A stretch of DNA of 64,000 nucleotides from Tricholomella constricta (lineage: Eukaryota > Basidiomycota > Agaricomycetes > Agaricales > Lyophyllaceae), in the NCBI GenBank assembly GCA_013368375.1, contig JAACJP010000038.1:186001-250000 (forward strand), given 5' to 3'. Below, one piece after another: positions 54,021-64,000 of the stretch. How positions within the stretch are numbered: position 1 is the stretch's first letter; each line of letters opens with the position of its first letter. A program made the position numbers and the translations under genes. The notes beneath the pieces are model-generated. The model ran no database searches and was not told where the DNA came from. It saw nothing but the letters and a program-made list of their open reading frames with translations.

Positions 54021-56239
54021 CTATCAAGTCCACATACCTGCTGCTCGCCGCGGCTCTCGTCACCAAGCTCCCATGCAACATCAGGAAATCGAGCTTTGGC
54101 AGGTGAAACAGCGCCTGAAGGTCAGTGTCGCCAGGCCACAGTTGATTTTTGGGTGCTGCTCACCATCTGGGTATTTGGGATATCATGGCTGCTCGTTTAA
54201 GTGGACGGCGGTACAGATGGCGCGGAGACGGTGGTTCACCTTCTCCCTGTGTGCGCACCCCAATCCCTGCTGCTGTCGTTCCTGATGGGTCAGTTGCACT
54301 ACCCCGTCCAATGCCAAGCTTACCTTCGATGACTTCAAGATGACTTCGGAGTGATACATGTTTGCTCTCCCCAGCACCTTCGAATTCTGCTCTTTCAATA
54401 TCAGTTGGCTTACGGACCATCAAAATGACGGTCACGAGCATCAGTGTTGTGGATCGGCGCCGCGTACATAGCAGCCTCTCCAAATGGAACAGCCCTCTAC
54501 ATAGCAGTCAGAAGGCCGTGACTGTTTCTAGTGAGTTCTGGCGCTGTATCTCGATATTCTCACCTATATACACGCGACAGCCCCAACTTACAAGCTGCTC
54601 GTTATATCCGTCCACGCCCCGGCTACTCTAGGAGTGCTCATAGAGGTAAGTTTTCATTCGTTGTATTCTACTGTCATCTCGTACAGGTACCATTAACTAC
54701 TTGACGGCGTCTACGTACACTGACGGTACATTGCAGCTCGTCGTTCATAAGGATAGGTCGATCTCATGGCTGGAGGTAATCGCGGTGGGTGTCCCTCTTC
54801 CTTCTTCTTCTCTTCTTCTTTCTTCTTCTTCAGCTTCTTCTTCTCCTTCCTGTCTCCCGCCGCTGACGCCCCCTCCCCTTCCTTCCTTCCGTACACCAGA
54901 TATCAATGATGCGCTCTGACTTCCCCGCCGCCCAACACGTGCTCGACGCCCCCATCGCACACACGCACATATGCTCTATTCGAAACATACACGGCGCACC
55001 TTGCGCTCTTACATGCACAGCTGGCTCATGCGAGGGGTGAAGGGGCGTGCGCGGTAAGAAGATATCGGGTTGCTGCGTGGGTCGCGGCGGGCGGGCACGG
55101 CAAGGAAGCCAAAGTCGAAGGAAAGGAAGGGGAGGGGAGGGGAGCAGGGGCGGGTGGTTGGGTGCGTGTGGCGGCGCGGGCGGGGAAGGTGTGGGTGCGT
55201 GTAGGGACTCTTCCACAGGGCGTGCTTCTTTCACGGGATGGGGACGGGGACGTGCAAGGCGGACGGAAACGGGAACGGAACGGGAACGGGAACGGGACGG
55301 GGACGGGGACGGGAGATGGAGACAGAGATGAAGGAGCTGAGGCGGCTGGGTGCAGAGGTGCCTATGGAGTGTGAGGGGATGGGCGGGACGCTCGTGGCTG
55401 TTGCTGAAGTCGTCCAGGCGTGTCTTGCGGAGGAGCTGGTATGCGCGAAGTACGTCCTTCTTCCATCTTTCCCTTCTGGCGTTGTGGATGTGCGCACCCC
55501 GATACTGATTACTGGGTGTACAGGCAACACCTACGGCGCCCGCTAGACCTCGCAACGCGCGCACAGGACAACCACCTGCGCGCGCTGGTGCTCGCCCTCG
55601 TCGCAGCGCACTACCTCGCTTTAACGTAACAAACCAGGTTCGTCGCATGAGTTGTACTTCAGCTTTGTGTCGATTGGGTTAATGAATCACTCTTACAGCG
55701 ATGCTCACAGTTCACTGCTATTGCTCCAGCATTTCTCCCATCGAAAGCTCCTGGACCAAAGGTAAGCAATTGGTGGCTCCGTATCCACTTAGATTTCCTA
55801 GGAGCACTATTGACCTCTCGTCTCGATGCTTGCTGTCAGTTCGTGATTCATAATTTCGCCATCCCAGACCGGACTTGTCTTTTGCTACGTTCTGAGTGTC
55901 CAACAGCTGTACATCCCTAATTATCTCTCATTTTTCCCTGCTGTACTATATTTGTGTCACTAGATTTGGCAAGGCTATCGAGCCCATCCCAGGCACTCGA
56001 ACCATGTGTCTTCACTGCGTCTCCTGAACTTTTCGAGTTTCAGCCGCTTCACCTATGCAGCCCGTTCAGCGATGGTCATATACCAGGGTCCAACTCCAAA
56101 ACACTCGCCCTCCTCGAATGGCACCTTTTTGCACACGAACGCGCCTGCGCCCCCGCCGAGTCGTACCTCAATCGGACTTACGTACATGTTGTTCTCATAG
56201 CTTTGGCTTTTTGCTCTGCCTTTCTGTCCTCGATGCTGA
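54021..56239 (+). other. decayed coding region upstream of the histidine kinase remnant
   Basis: Short plus-strand stretches look like exons, for example around 54100 (QHQEIELWQVKQRLK), 54590 (TYKLLVISVHAPATLGVLIE) and 54700-54780 (GTLQLVVHKDRSISWLEVIA), but stops and frame changes separate them. 54780-54890 is a pyrimidine simple repeat and 55235-55320 a GGGAC/GGAAC simple repeat. They may be further host pseudogene exons; I cannot assign a family. Confidence 0.4.
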
Positions 56240-57835
56240 CTTTGACCTTCCCCCAGGCTTTTGGTGGACACGATGGTAATGGGTTATTTGACGACGCAGA
56301 TGCGCATGTTTGCGCAGATCTCGGCGGCGATGATGGACGGTGACTTTACATGGTTCATCATGGTTAAGGCGAGCAGAGAGAAGAACTCACTAAACACCCA
56401 GATCAACCAGATGGTCTTTGATCTCCGAGACAGTATCCAAAAAAGCAGCGCTGCCAGGGAGGCCGCCGAGCTTTCCATCCGCAGCAAGTCCGAGTTGTTG
56501 GAGAACATGTCCCACGAGATCAGGTGCGTTTCTTTGTTTTCTATCTTGTGCCTTTTCGCTTTTTATGCAGGTGTAGGGACTGATACCGCTACGAGTTCGG
56601 ACGAGAACAAAGAACCACGGACCGCGCCAAGTAACCGAATGCAGTAGAGTAGAGAGAATCAGGCCAGATATGAGAGAGTAAAACAGAGTATATTCAGCAG
56701 TAGGTAGAGTGCAGAATAATAGAATGGTTCGTAACAAAGAGAGAGTCGTTAGAGAGAAAGGGGAGTCATATAACGTGCATCGTGTCCTCTGCCTCGAGGA
56801 GTTCTACAATATCAGGAGGTAAACATACTGGTGATCCAAATCTTCTGATCCGTTGATCTTATCTTATCGTGACCCGTCGTGTTCGTCGTTTCCGTGTTCG
56901 TGTGCTTTCCTCGGTCAACCATTTCCATAACCCCACACAGGAGAGGCTGATCTTGGCCCATAGGATGCACATATAGTATCATTAGGATGTCATTGACTTG
57001 GACCGATCCCAGTTTGAGAGCTGGTTAACGGTTGCTCGTCCACAGCTTAGCCTGTTCGCTGCTGCTCATCATCGACAACACCTGGGATATATCAAAGAGT
57101 GCGTGTAGTGATTGTCTCCTTCACCGCCAGCTGTGCTGATGCCTGTTTCGTAGTTGAAGCTGGATGCATGACGATGGAAGCCGTCTCCTACTCGCTCCGC
57201 CAAACCGTCTTCGGCATCCTCAAGATCCTCGTCGTGCGCGACAATCTTGTGGAACACAAGCTCGCTTTCAAGGTTCTCAAAAGGTACGGGCACACTGGGA
57301 AGAATGGGAGTTTGGCGGTGGATGCGTTCAAGAAACGGGTGATACAGACTAAGTTTGACATCGTCCCCTCCCGCCCTTCATCATTCCTTCCAAAAGAAAA
57401 GGAAGAAAATTGCGCGTGGTGCTTTTGCTTATTCGTGTGCTCCGCAGATGGATGTTTTGATGCCTTTCATGGGCAGTATGGACGCGACGGAGTTCATCAG
57501 GGCCTACGAGATGCATCGTGGGCTGGCTCTTACACCCATCATTGCGCTCACCGCGCACACATGTACGTAACTCCCCGTTTCTGCCTCTTCCTGCTCCTTG
57601 ACCTGTTGTTGCGTTGCCTTTAGTGATCGATGACCGCGAGCGCTGTCTCCAGGCTGGATTGGACGAGCATATCAAAAGTAAGTTCCTCACCTGTCGCAAG
57701 TGTTTGCCCCAACAGTGACTGCCAACGGCTATGGCATTTCACACTAATAGAACCCCTGCATCGCGGAGACCTCCTCAACGCCCTCAACAAGCTCGTAGGC
57801 GAACGAGGCGTGGCGAAGCATTTGCTCCTCCGCTG
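56240..57835 (+). pseudogene. group III hybrid histidine kinase remnant (Nik1-like)
   Basis: Functional members are cytosolic HAMP-repeat kinases that feed osmotic-stress signalling. Here only pieces remain: a HAMP-linker end and H-box ([52 protein letters not shown]); after a solo LTR the dimerisation helix SLACSLLLIIDNTWDISK, preceded by an in-frame TAA; then EAVSYSLRQTVFGILKILVV fused directly to receiver sequence DNLVEHKLAFKVLKRYGHTG, PFMGSMDATEFIRAYEMHRG, TPIIALTAHTC and RGDLLNALNKLVGERGV. The whole HATPase domain (about 150-200 residues) is missing between VSYSLRQTVF... and the receiver. The conserved phospho-acceptor DVxMP motif is degraded to VLMP. It is clearly non-functional. Confidence 0.8.
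56572..56937. repeat. putative solo LTR in the kinase remnant
   Basis: This 366-bp segment starts TGTAGGG and ends CCCACA, is AG-rich unlike its surroundings, and is flanked by CAGG on both sides (56568-56571, 56938-56941). Removing it leaves an intron-acceptor-like ATGCAGG junction. Confidence 0.55.
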
Positions 57836-58121
57836 GCCTCCTACGATGTCCCAGAGATTTTTGCAAATTTCCTTTATCTCGACTTTCCCGACCATGATTT
57901 TGACGTGCGCCTCTGCTGCCCCCCCCCCCCTTCCCCTGCATCTTATACTCGAATCTCAATCTTCGAATTGCTGCGTCTGTCTCCCTTCTCGTTCATGTAC
58001 TACCACCTCTTCCATCCCAGCATGCACACATCACTCACTTCACCTCCCATCCTTCGTGTTTGCATTGCACCCGCCTTTTGCATCTTGAAATCTTCATACT
58101 ACATTCTGCATAGACGACAAA

Positions 58122-58341
58122 GACGATACTGATACTGACCTTGCGCGTCCCCGGCGTCACCCACCCAAGGATCGTCAGTTGATTGATCGTAAACTCCCTC
58201 TCGGCGTACACCTGCGCCCGCGCGAGCATCACATCCCGCGCCCGCATCACACACTTCGGAACGTCCGCCCATGCGACTGGCACCGGTGCCCCTGCCCCCG
58301 CTCGTGCTGCTGCTCCCGCTTTCGACGTAGGCCCCGTCCCA
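58122..58341 (-). pseudogene. AlkB-like gene copy 1, fragment A
   Basis: On the minus strand it reads VAWADVPKCVMRARDVMLAR and EREFTINQLTILGWVTPGTR, and is a direct repeat of 62085-62312. Here it is next to fragment B-C, which points the other way, so this copy is rearranged. Confidence 0.65.
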
Positions 58342-58845
58342 ACATAGCCACGACAGCAACTCAGCATCCCGCCCCACCATCCTCCGCCCCCACCTCCGCC
58401 TTTGCGTTCGAAAGCAGCGAAGTCGAGCCCACATTGGACCAACGCATCCCATGCAAGCTCCCTCCCGAGATCGCAGCAGTATGCGACGCGTACGTCGCCG
58501 GCACGCCCATCACGATTATCACCACGCGCCCTTACCTCGCTCACAACTGGCGCATTACGGTCTCCAAAGTATGCCGCTACGCGTTCCTCGGGTTCTTCAA
58601 AGTCACAAGCGTTCAGGTGGGTTTGTCCACTTGCTCGCTCTCTTTCGTTTCGTTCTGACCGGCATTTGCATTCGCTTACAGGAACGGCGCATTGTCCCGC
58701 CGCATATGACAGCAGGGACAGGGATTGAACCCGGCCACGTTGCGGGCCAGGTCGAATGGCGGTTCGGGTGTAGGTGGGTGCCGAGTGGGGAGGAGGTCGT
58801 TGCGCATCCTGCGTCCTCCCCGTGTGCGCCTCGCCCTTGGTGCCT
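58342..58845 (+). pseudogene. AlkB-like gene copy 1, fragment B-C
   Basis: On the plus strand two exon-like blocks follow each other: LPPEIAAVCDAYVAGTPITI with [13 protein letters not shown], an intron (GTGGGT...CAG, about 58616-58681), then [20 protein letters not shown] and [20 protein letters not shown]. The same blocks occur in copy 2 on the opposite strand. Nothing like the beginning or end of a gene is attached, so this is a fragment. Its right edge abuts the 3' end of the RCC1-PHD gene. Confidence 0.65.
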
Positions 58846-61279
58846 TCCTCTTCCCACCCGTCTCCACCTCCTCCTCCTCATCCCCCATATCAGGGCTCCG
58901 CGCGCGTCCCTTTGCCCCTCCCCCCCTCCTGCTGCCCCGGTAGCTGTGCCCTTGCGGACGGGGTAGTTCCCGATAGGCGCGCCGGGGGCGCGCTTACAGG
59001 TGACGCAGAACCATTCGCCGTCCGGGACGGTGCTGAGCGGGGGGTCGAGGCATCCGAGGTGGTATGGGGCGTCGCACTGTGTGGGTACGAGACGAGAGTC
59101 AGGGTGTTATATCGATTGGAAGTAAAAACAAAACAAAACAAAAACAAAAAGCAAAGAAAGAAAGAAAGCCAAAAAAGAAAGGAAGATTCTAACACCAGAT
59201 GGGCCATACCTTATCACACTCCAAAGGCGAATCCTCCTCCCCATTCTCCGTGCCACACCTCACGCACAGCGACGGCGGCTGCACGTCGATCGGGTGCCGC
59301 GCCAGGTCTGACATCTTGTCGTTCGGCTTTGCCAGCAGCACCGTCGTGTTCTGCCCTGCTGCGATACTACACATCTCGTTAGCAGAGTTGTCTTTTTGAT
59401 GAAGGGAAGAGGGGAAGAGGGGAGGAGAAAGGGACTCACTCAAACACTTCGACGTCGACGAGGGGTATACTCCTTGTGGGCTTCGTCGCACTTTTGGGCT
59501 CGTCCGGGCCAAGGCCGAGCTCGCCTGCACATGGAAGTATAAGTATAAGTACCAGTGCAAAAAGGACACAAAGCCAGCACACTCCCCAAGGGAGTATAAA
59601 AGTGCGAAAACCGAAAACCGCGACGCAAAGAAGGAACCAAAAAACCACACACCATTCGCAGCGTTTTGCCCCCACGCAATGGTCATCACCGAATCGTCAT
59701 CATCCGGTGTGAGCGCCCAGTGCGTCACGCCGCCCGAGCGCGCGAGGCTGATCTTGCAGCCCCTGCGGACCCAAGAAGATCGGTCAGGTCAGAGGAGGGA
59801 CCGAAAGAGAAGATGAAGAGGGACGCACATGATGTCCTGCATGAACCTGAAGGTCGAGTACGGCGAGCCGGAGGAGCCTGTGAAGATCAGATTCATGTCA
59901 GCGTCGGCGTCGGTGAGGCGGGGCGGGGATGGATGGATGGATGTGGGAGTGGTACCTTCGCCGCTGTTTTTCCACTGCAGATGGAGCATGAGTTAGTAGA
60001 GTAGTGGGGGTATCTAGCAGGGCGTCGAGGACGTACCTTGCCAGCCATCCAGTACATGCCCTGTTTATCGATGACGACGCTGTTCGAGGGGCCAGCAGCG
60101 ATGTTCATGCCCATCGTCGTCTCATTGGGCCCCGCGAACTGCGGGACGGCCTTGGGCTTGAGGATGTCGACCTGGTTGCCGAGCCCGAGGCGGCAGTACC
60201 CGTTGTACCCCCACACGTAGACGACACTGCAGGATGGATGGTCAGGCAAAGATTGAGGGTGAGGGAAGGGGAGGAAAGGGACAGACCCGGTGTCGTCCAG
60301 CGCGAGACTGTGCTGCTGGCCTGAGACGATCTGGACGATGTTCTTGCCGTCCAGCTCTTTGATGTAGACGGGCGTGACCTCGATGTTGAAAGCCGTCTTG
60401 TTGCCCGTCGTGATACGCTCGCCGGTGGTTCCGTTCCCAAGCTGACCCTTCTCCGCGCTCCCAAACGAGAAAACTAGCAAAAAAAACACCTGAGCCCCTC
60501 GATGACATCCATACAAGCCCGCACACGCACCTTTGCCCGACTCAGTGAGGACAAGCGAGAACGTCACACCCGCCGACGCCTTGACCACATGTTCCTTCTC
60601 CCCACCATGCGCAATGCCCGTCACGAGCTTGAACGACGTGACCTCCGTGCACACCGCCTGCCCACACTGCCCCACATTATTCTGCCCCGCCGTCCACACG
60701 CTCCCCTCCCCACCAGCAGCGTATGGTTCCTCCCACACGCCGCATGCACGAAGCGCGTGCCCGGCGCCGCGCCCACGTCGCTCGGCCGTATCCGCATCGG
60801 CGCGTTCTCCGACACGTCTGCGGCTGTGCCGGGCGGGATCCCGAGCGCCCCGAAGCCGTTCCGCCCGAACACCCAGGCTGCGCCGTCGACGTCGAGCGCG
60901 ACGAAGTGGCAGCCGTTGCAGGAGGTGTGCACGGAGGTGATGGCGATGTTGCTCAGCGACCGGAGGATGTGCGGTTCCAGCAGGTCTGGGTTTCTGTCCC
61001 TGCCTGTGGGTGAGCGCTGGCGTTGGAGTAGAGGAGGACTGTGAAAAACCCACTCTTGCTCATCGTTGTCGAGCTTGGGAGCGCCCCCGCGCTCTTTCTT
61101 GCCTAGCTTGGGCCTGGCAGGTCGTGGTCAGTGGGTGATGGGGTTCCAAGCCAAAATAGACGCACCAGTCCGTACCTCCACATATGAGGACTTGACAAGG
61201 CTCAGTATGCGGGTTGTAGGAAATGATGAGGAAGACGCATACCTCTGCCCCACTGTGCGCTGTTGGCCGTGTTGCTCAT
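58846..61279 (-). CDS. RCC1-repeat protein with PHD finger
   Basis: The first exons are 61243-61279 ([12 protein letters not shown]), 61054-61102 and one starting at 60999; further introns are short. Seven or so RCC1-type blades follow, for example [73 protein letters not shown] and [19 protein letters not shown]-terminal PHD finger spans an intron: [20 protein letters not shown] (59205-59285) plus [20 protein letters not shown] and WFCVTC (59010-59090), giving the C4HC3 pattern. A basic, KRKA-containing tail may follow; the exact stop is unclear because the end meets duplicated DNA. RCC1 propellers bind chromatin or small GTPases and PHD fingers read histone H3 tails, so a nuclear chromatin role is likely. 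No lesion was seen. Confidence 0.8.
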
Positions 61280-61589
61280 GATATTTGTTCATGTCAAGCC
61301 TGTCAGCCGTAACCCCGAGACTGGGGTTCCCTTTTCCTATTGTGCGGCTTCAATGTTCCAATTTCCAATCCTAAATCCACATTTATACATGCTAATAGTA
61401 ACTTTACGGCCTTATGTACAGACATGGGCTCATCGATCGATTGTCCGCGGTATCAAGCATTCAAAACAGTCGAACCCATAAGCACTACAACGAGCCTCAG
61501 AAAAGCGCGTATAACTATAACACGAAAATACTCACGTATACTCGTTCCAGTTCGTTTGATAGAGTACTAGAGAAAAAAGTCAGACGTAC
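61280..61589. other. short intergenic region, probable promoter of the RCC1-PHD gene
   Basis: It is AT-richer than its surroundings and has no coding frame of note. Confidence 0.4.
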
Positions 61590-64000
61590 GTTTGCACGCT
61601 CAGAAAAGTGCAACCCACCTCGAAAACGTCACCAGAGAGCATCAAAACATCACCATGCACAAGCGTCACCGTAATCGAGCGTCTATCCTTCGCAGGCACT
61701 GCTTTTTTGACACGTTTATCCAGCGCTGGGGAGATTTCAGCGTCCATGACCGGCTGTTCAACGTCCATGGCAGACGGATCAAGGTCCCCAATCCCCTCGA
61801 CTGGCTCATTAATGCCCTGGATAAGCGGACCGTCCCCGGATGTATCATCACCCATAACGACATCACCATCCCCAACAAAGCTCAAAAGCTGCCCCAGCGC
61901 ACTCACCACCCCCATCCCCATCCCCACCCCACTCTCAAAACCCCAGAACCCCGCCTTCGGCACGACCGTAACCACCGCTTCACAGCCCAGGACCATCATC
62001 AGAACAGCATGCGTCTTGCATTCCAAAGCCGATGCACCCTGTAGAACCAAATACCATAAACAACAAAGGAAAGGACAGCAGAGACGATACTGATACTGAC
62101 CTTGCGCGTCCCCGGCGTCACCCACCCAAGGATCGACAGTTGATTGATCGTAAACTCCCTCTCGGCGTACACCTGCGCCCGCGCGAGCATCACATCCCTC
62201 GCCCGCATCACACACTTTGGAACGTCCGCCCACGCGACTGGCACCGGCGCCCCTGCCCCCGCCCCCGCCCGTGCTGCTGCTCCTGTTTTTGGTACAGACC
62301 CCGTCCCAACTACGTACGAGAAATATGGACCTACACACGCACGTCAGACCAATTTCGCAAAGTAAAGAGAGGGGGGGGGGAGAGGAACTAAAAGGTAACC
62401 CGACTCACTGTTGCTACACCTCGGCCTGCGCAACGGCACCTGCATCTGCACCTCCTTCAGCAGCACGTCCGCCTCCACCTGCAACGTCCCCACATTCCCC
62501 GTAAACACATGTATCACTCTCCCCTTCCCTTTCCCCTTCCCCTTTCCATTCTCGTTCTCGCCTTCCTTCTGCTTTTCCTTGCCCTTGCCCCCCTGCCCCT
62601 CCTCTTGCAGCACCTCCCACGCGTACGAGAACGTCTGCATCCCATCCCCCCACACCGCCCCCGTGCCGTCCACCACCTCCGCAGGGTACGTGTTCACAGG
62701 GTGCGACATCGGCGCTGCCTGCTGAGGATCCCGCAGCCGCGCCAGGCTCACCGCGTACCCTTCTCCCTCCGCCGCTCCCTCCGCCGCTCCCCCCTCTCCA
62801 TGGTATTCCGATGGTGCCCTCTGATTCTGCTTCTGTTTCCGCTTCCCCTTGGCCTTCGCACTCGCCCACTTCCGCTCCTGCATCCCCAAAAAACCCAAAA
62901 ACAAGCCAAATCAGAAACAACCACGCAAAAAAGCACAAAAGGCAGAGAATGAAGGGTTATCCCAACAACAACGAACACACACCTCACAAAACGAGCTCTC
63001 ACACCACCGATGCCGCATCAAGCTCTGATAATTCAACTTTCCGCATCCCCCCTCCCCCTCCCCCCTCTCCTCCCCAATACCAGAGCCAGAGCAGAGCCAC
63101 CCACTCCCCAAATCCCCATCCACCTCCCCGTCCCCAGGCGGCGCAAGCAGCGCCAGCGGCAGGGGGCTATAGAAGCGCAGATGGAGAGGGAACGCGCGGA
63201 GCGCGTAGTTCGGGTGCTGTTTTCGCCGGGCGAGGTATCGTGGGGTTGTTGTTGTGTCTTCTTGTTCTTCACCCTCGCAGCCGTTGTCGAGAGCCCGGAA
63301 AGCATCGGCGGGGTGGAGGGTTAGAGCAACTCCAGCAGCAGCGGGGGCAGCAAAGGAAGAGGTGGACAGAGGCCATGGTGAACGTGAAGGTGCATTGGGA
63401 GCCCACCAAGGCCGAGGCGCACACGGGGAGGACGCAGGATGCGCAACGACCTCCTCCCCACTCGGGATCCACGTACACATGAGCCGCCATTCCACCTGGC
63501 CCGCAACGTGACCGGGTTCAAGCCCTGGCCCTGCTGGCATATGCGGCGGGACGAGGCGCCGTTCCTGTGGTCAGAACGAAAGGGGATCAGCGACTGAGTG
63601 GAACAAGGTGGTACCCGACACCCACCTGGACGCTTGTGACTTTAAAAAACCCCAAAAACACAAAACGGCATTCTTCCGGGACCCTGACGCGGCCCCCCCA
63701 ATGGTGAGCGAGGTACGCGCGCGCGGTGATGATCGTAACGGGCGTGCCGGCGACGTACGCGTCGCATACTGCTGCGATCTCGGGTGGGAGGGTGCATGGG
63801 ATGCGTTGGTCCAGCGTCGGTTCGACTTCGTCTTTGCTGCTTTCAAACGCAAAGGCGGAGGCGGAGGATGGTGGGGCGGGATGAGGCTGGGTTGCCGTCG
63901 TGGCTGTGCCGAGAGCAGGAGTTTCCGGGGGTGGCAAAGATGGCGCTGAACTCGAGGTCGAGGTTGAGGGGATGGGAAGGTTTGACGACGACGATCGAAA
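61590..64000 (-). CDS. AlkB-like (2OG-Fe(II) oxygenase family) gene, copy 2, 5' partial
   Basis: Read on the minus strand the blocks come in a sensible order: LPPEIAAVCDAYVAGTPVTI and [11 protein letters not shown] (63590-63950), [15 protein letters not shown] and [11 protein letters not shown] (63390-63540), a KGKRKQ-rich and acidic stretch with MSHPVNTYPAEVVDGTGAVW and VIHVFTGNVGTLQVEADVLL (62440-62900), VAWADVPKCVMRARDVMLAR (62085-62250), ALECKTHAVLMMVLGCEAVV (about 62000), and finally RRSITVTLVHGDVLMLSGDV (61610-61680). The last block resembles the strand region of fungal AlkB-like dioxygenases (VHGDxLxLSGDDFEY). The catalytic HxD region is not identified, several frame changes need introns, and the start lies beyond the window. 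It may be a functional gene or the less damaged of two copies. Confidence 0.5.

Noticed and set aside
54830..55648. 272-codon minus-strand frame
   Set aside because: It consists of Pro/Ser/Arg/His low-complexity sequence from GGGAC and TTC simple repeats.
58603..58888. Minus-strand frames continuing the RCC1-PHD C-terminus through [20 protein letters not shown]
   Set aside because: The same DNA on plus reads the AlkB-like block [20 protein letters not shown], whose sense is supported by copy 2 and by adjacent intron signals; any RCC1-PHD extension there is probably fortuitous.

Overview
The window looks like a transposon-packed, pseudogene-rich stretch of a filamentous basidiomycete (Agaricomycetes-like) genome. 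Reasons: short 50-60 nt introns with GTRNGT donors and YAG acceptors, F-box/WD-like, RCC1-PHD and hybrid histidine kinase genes of fungal type, Zn2Cys6 zinc clusters, and a mix of Ty3, Harbinger, Mutator-like and LINE elements typical of such genomes. Most of the 64 kb is mobile DNA; exon joins given here come from reading splice sites by eye.

Layout. (1) 1-7.1 kb, host: the 3' part of an F-box-like gene, low-complexity sequence, a dead mitochondrial pyruvate dehydrogenase kinase fragment and a possible small membrane protein. (2) 7.1-27.9 kb, a nest: a Mutator-like element (terminal repeats 7588 and 27897) whose single intron-rich minus-strand gene joins a Ulp1-type protease to a MULE transposase; inside it a small LTR element encoding a KH-domain protein (8850-21528, TSD GGGGC); inside its 3' LTR a chromodomain Ty3 element (10696-21309, TSD GATGT); inside that integrase a foldback-like element with tandem-repeat arms (12436-16691, 10-bp TSD). 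(3) 27.9-37.8 kb: a small conserved fungal gene, a decayed LINE with an RNase H-like domain between endonuclease and reverse transcriptase, and about 4 kb without recognisable genes. (4) 37.8-53.9 kb: a two-gene Harbinger element (SANT/Myb-like protein plus DDE transposase) whose transposase is split by a very young Ty3 element (40222-53296) with seemingly identical 1075-bp LTRs. (5) 54-64 kb, host: a decayed group III hybrid histidine kinase missing its ATPase domain and carrying a solo LTR, an RCC1-repeat/PHD-finger gene, and two rearranged copies of an AlkB-like gene.

The strongest candidate for something undescribed is the cargo of the young Ty3 element. Between pol and the 3' LTR it carries two tandem antisense genes, each with three exons, phase-0 introns in the same places, an identical 270-nt first exon length and a perfect C-X2-C-X6-C-X8-C-X2-C-X6-C zinc cluster at the start of exon 3. 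A 15-base sequence identical to the 3' polypurine tract recurs at the end of the first cargo module and again inside pol, like central polypurine tracts. Both Ty3 elements place a textbook -1 slippery heptamer just before the stop codon that separates gag (or gag-pro) from pol. The Mutator-like transposase has four KRAR/hydrophobic (SUMO-interaction-like) repeats next to its own SUMO-protease-like domain.
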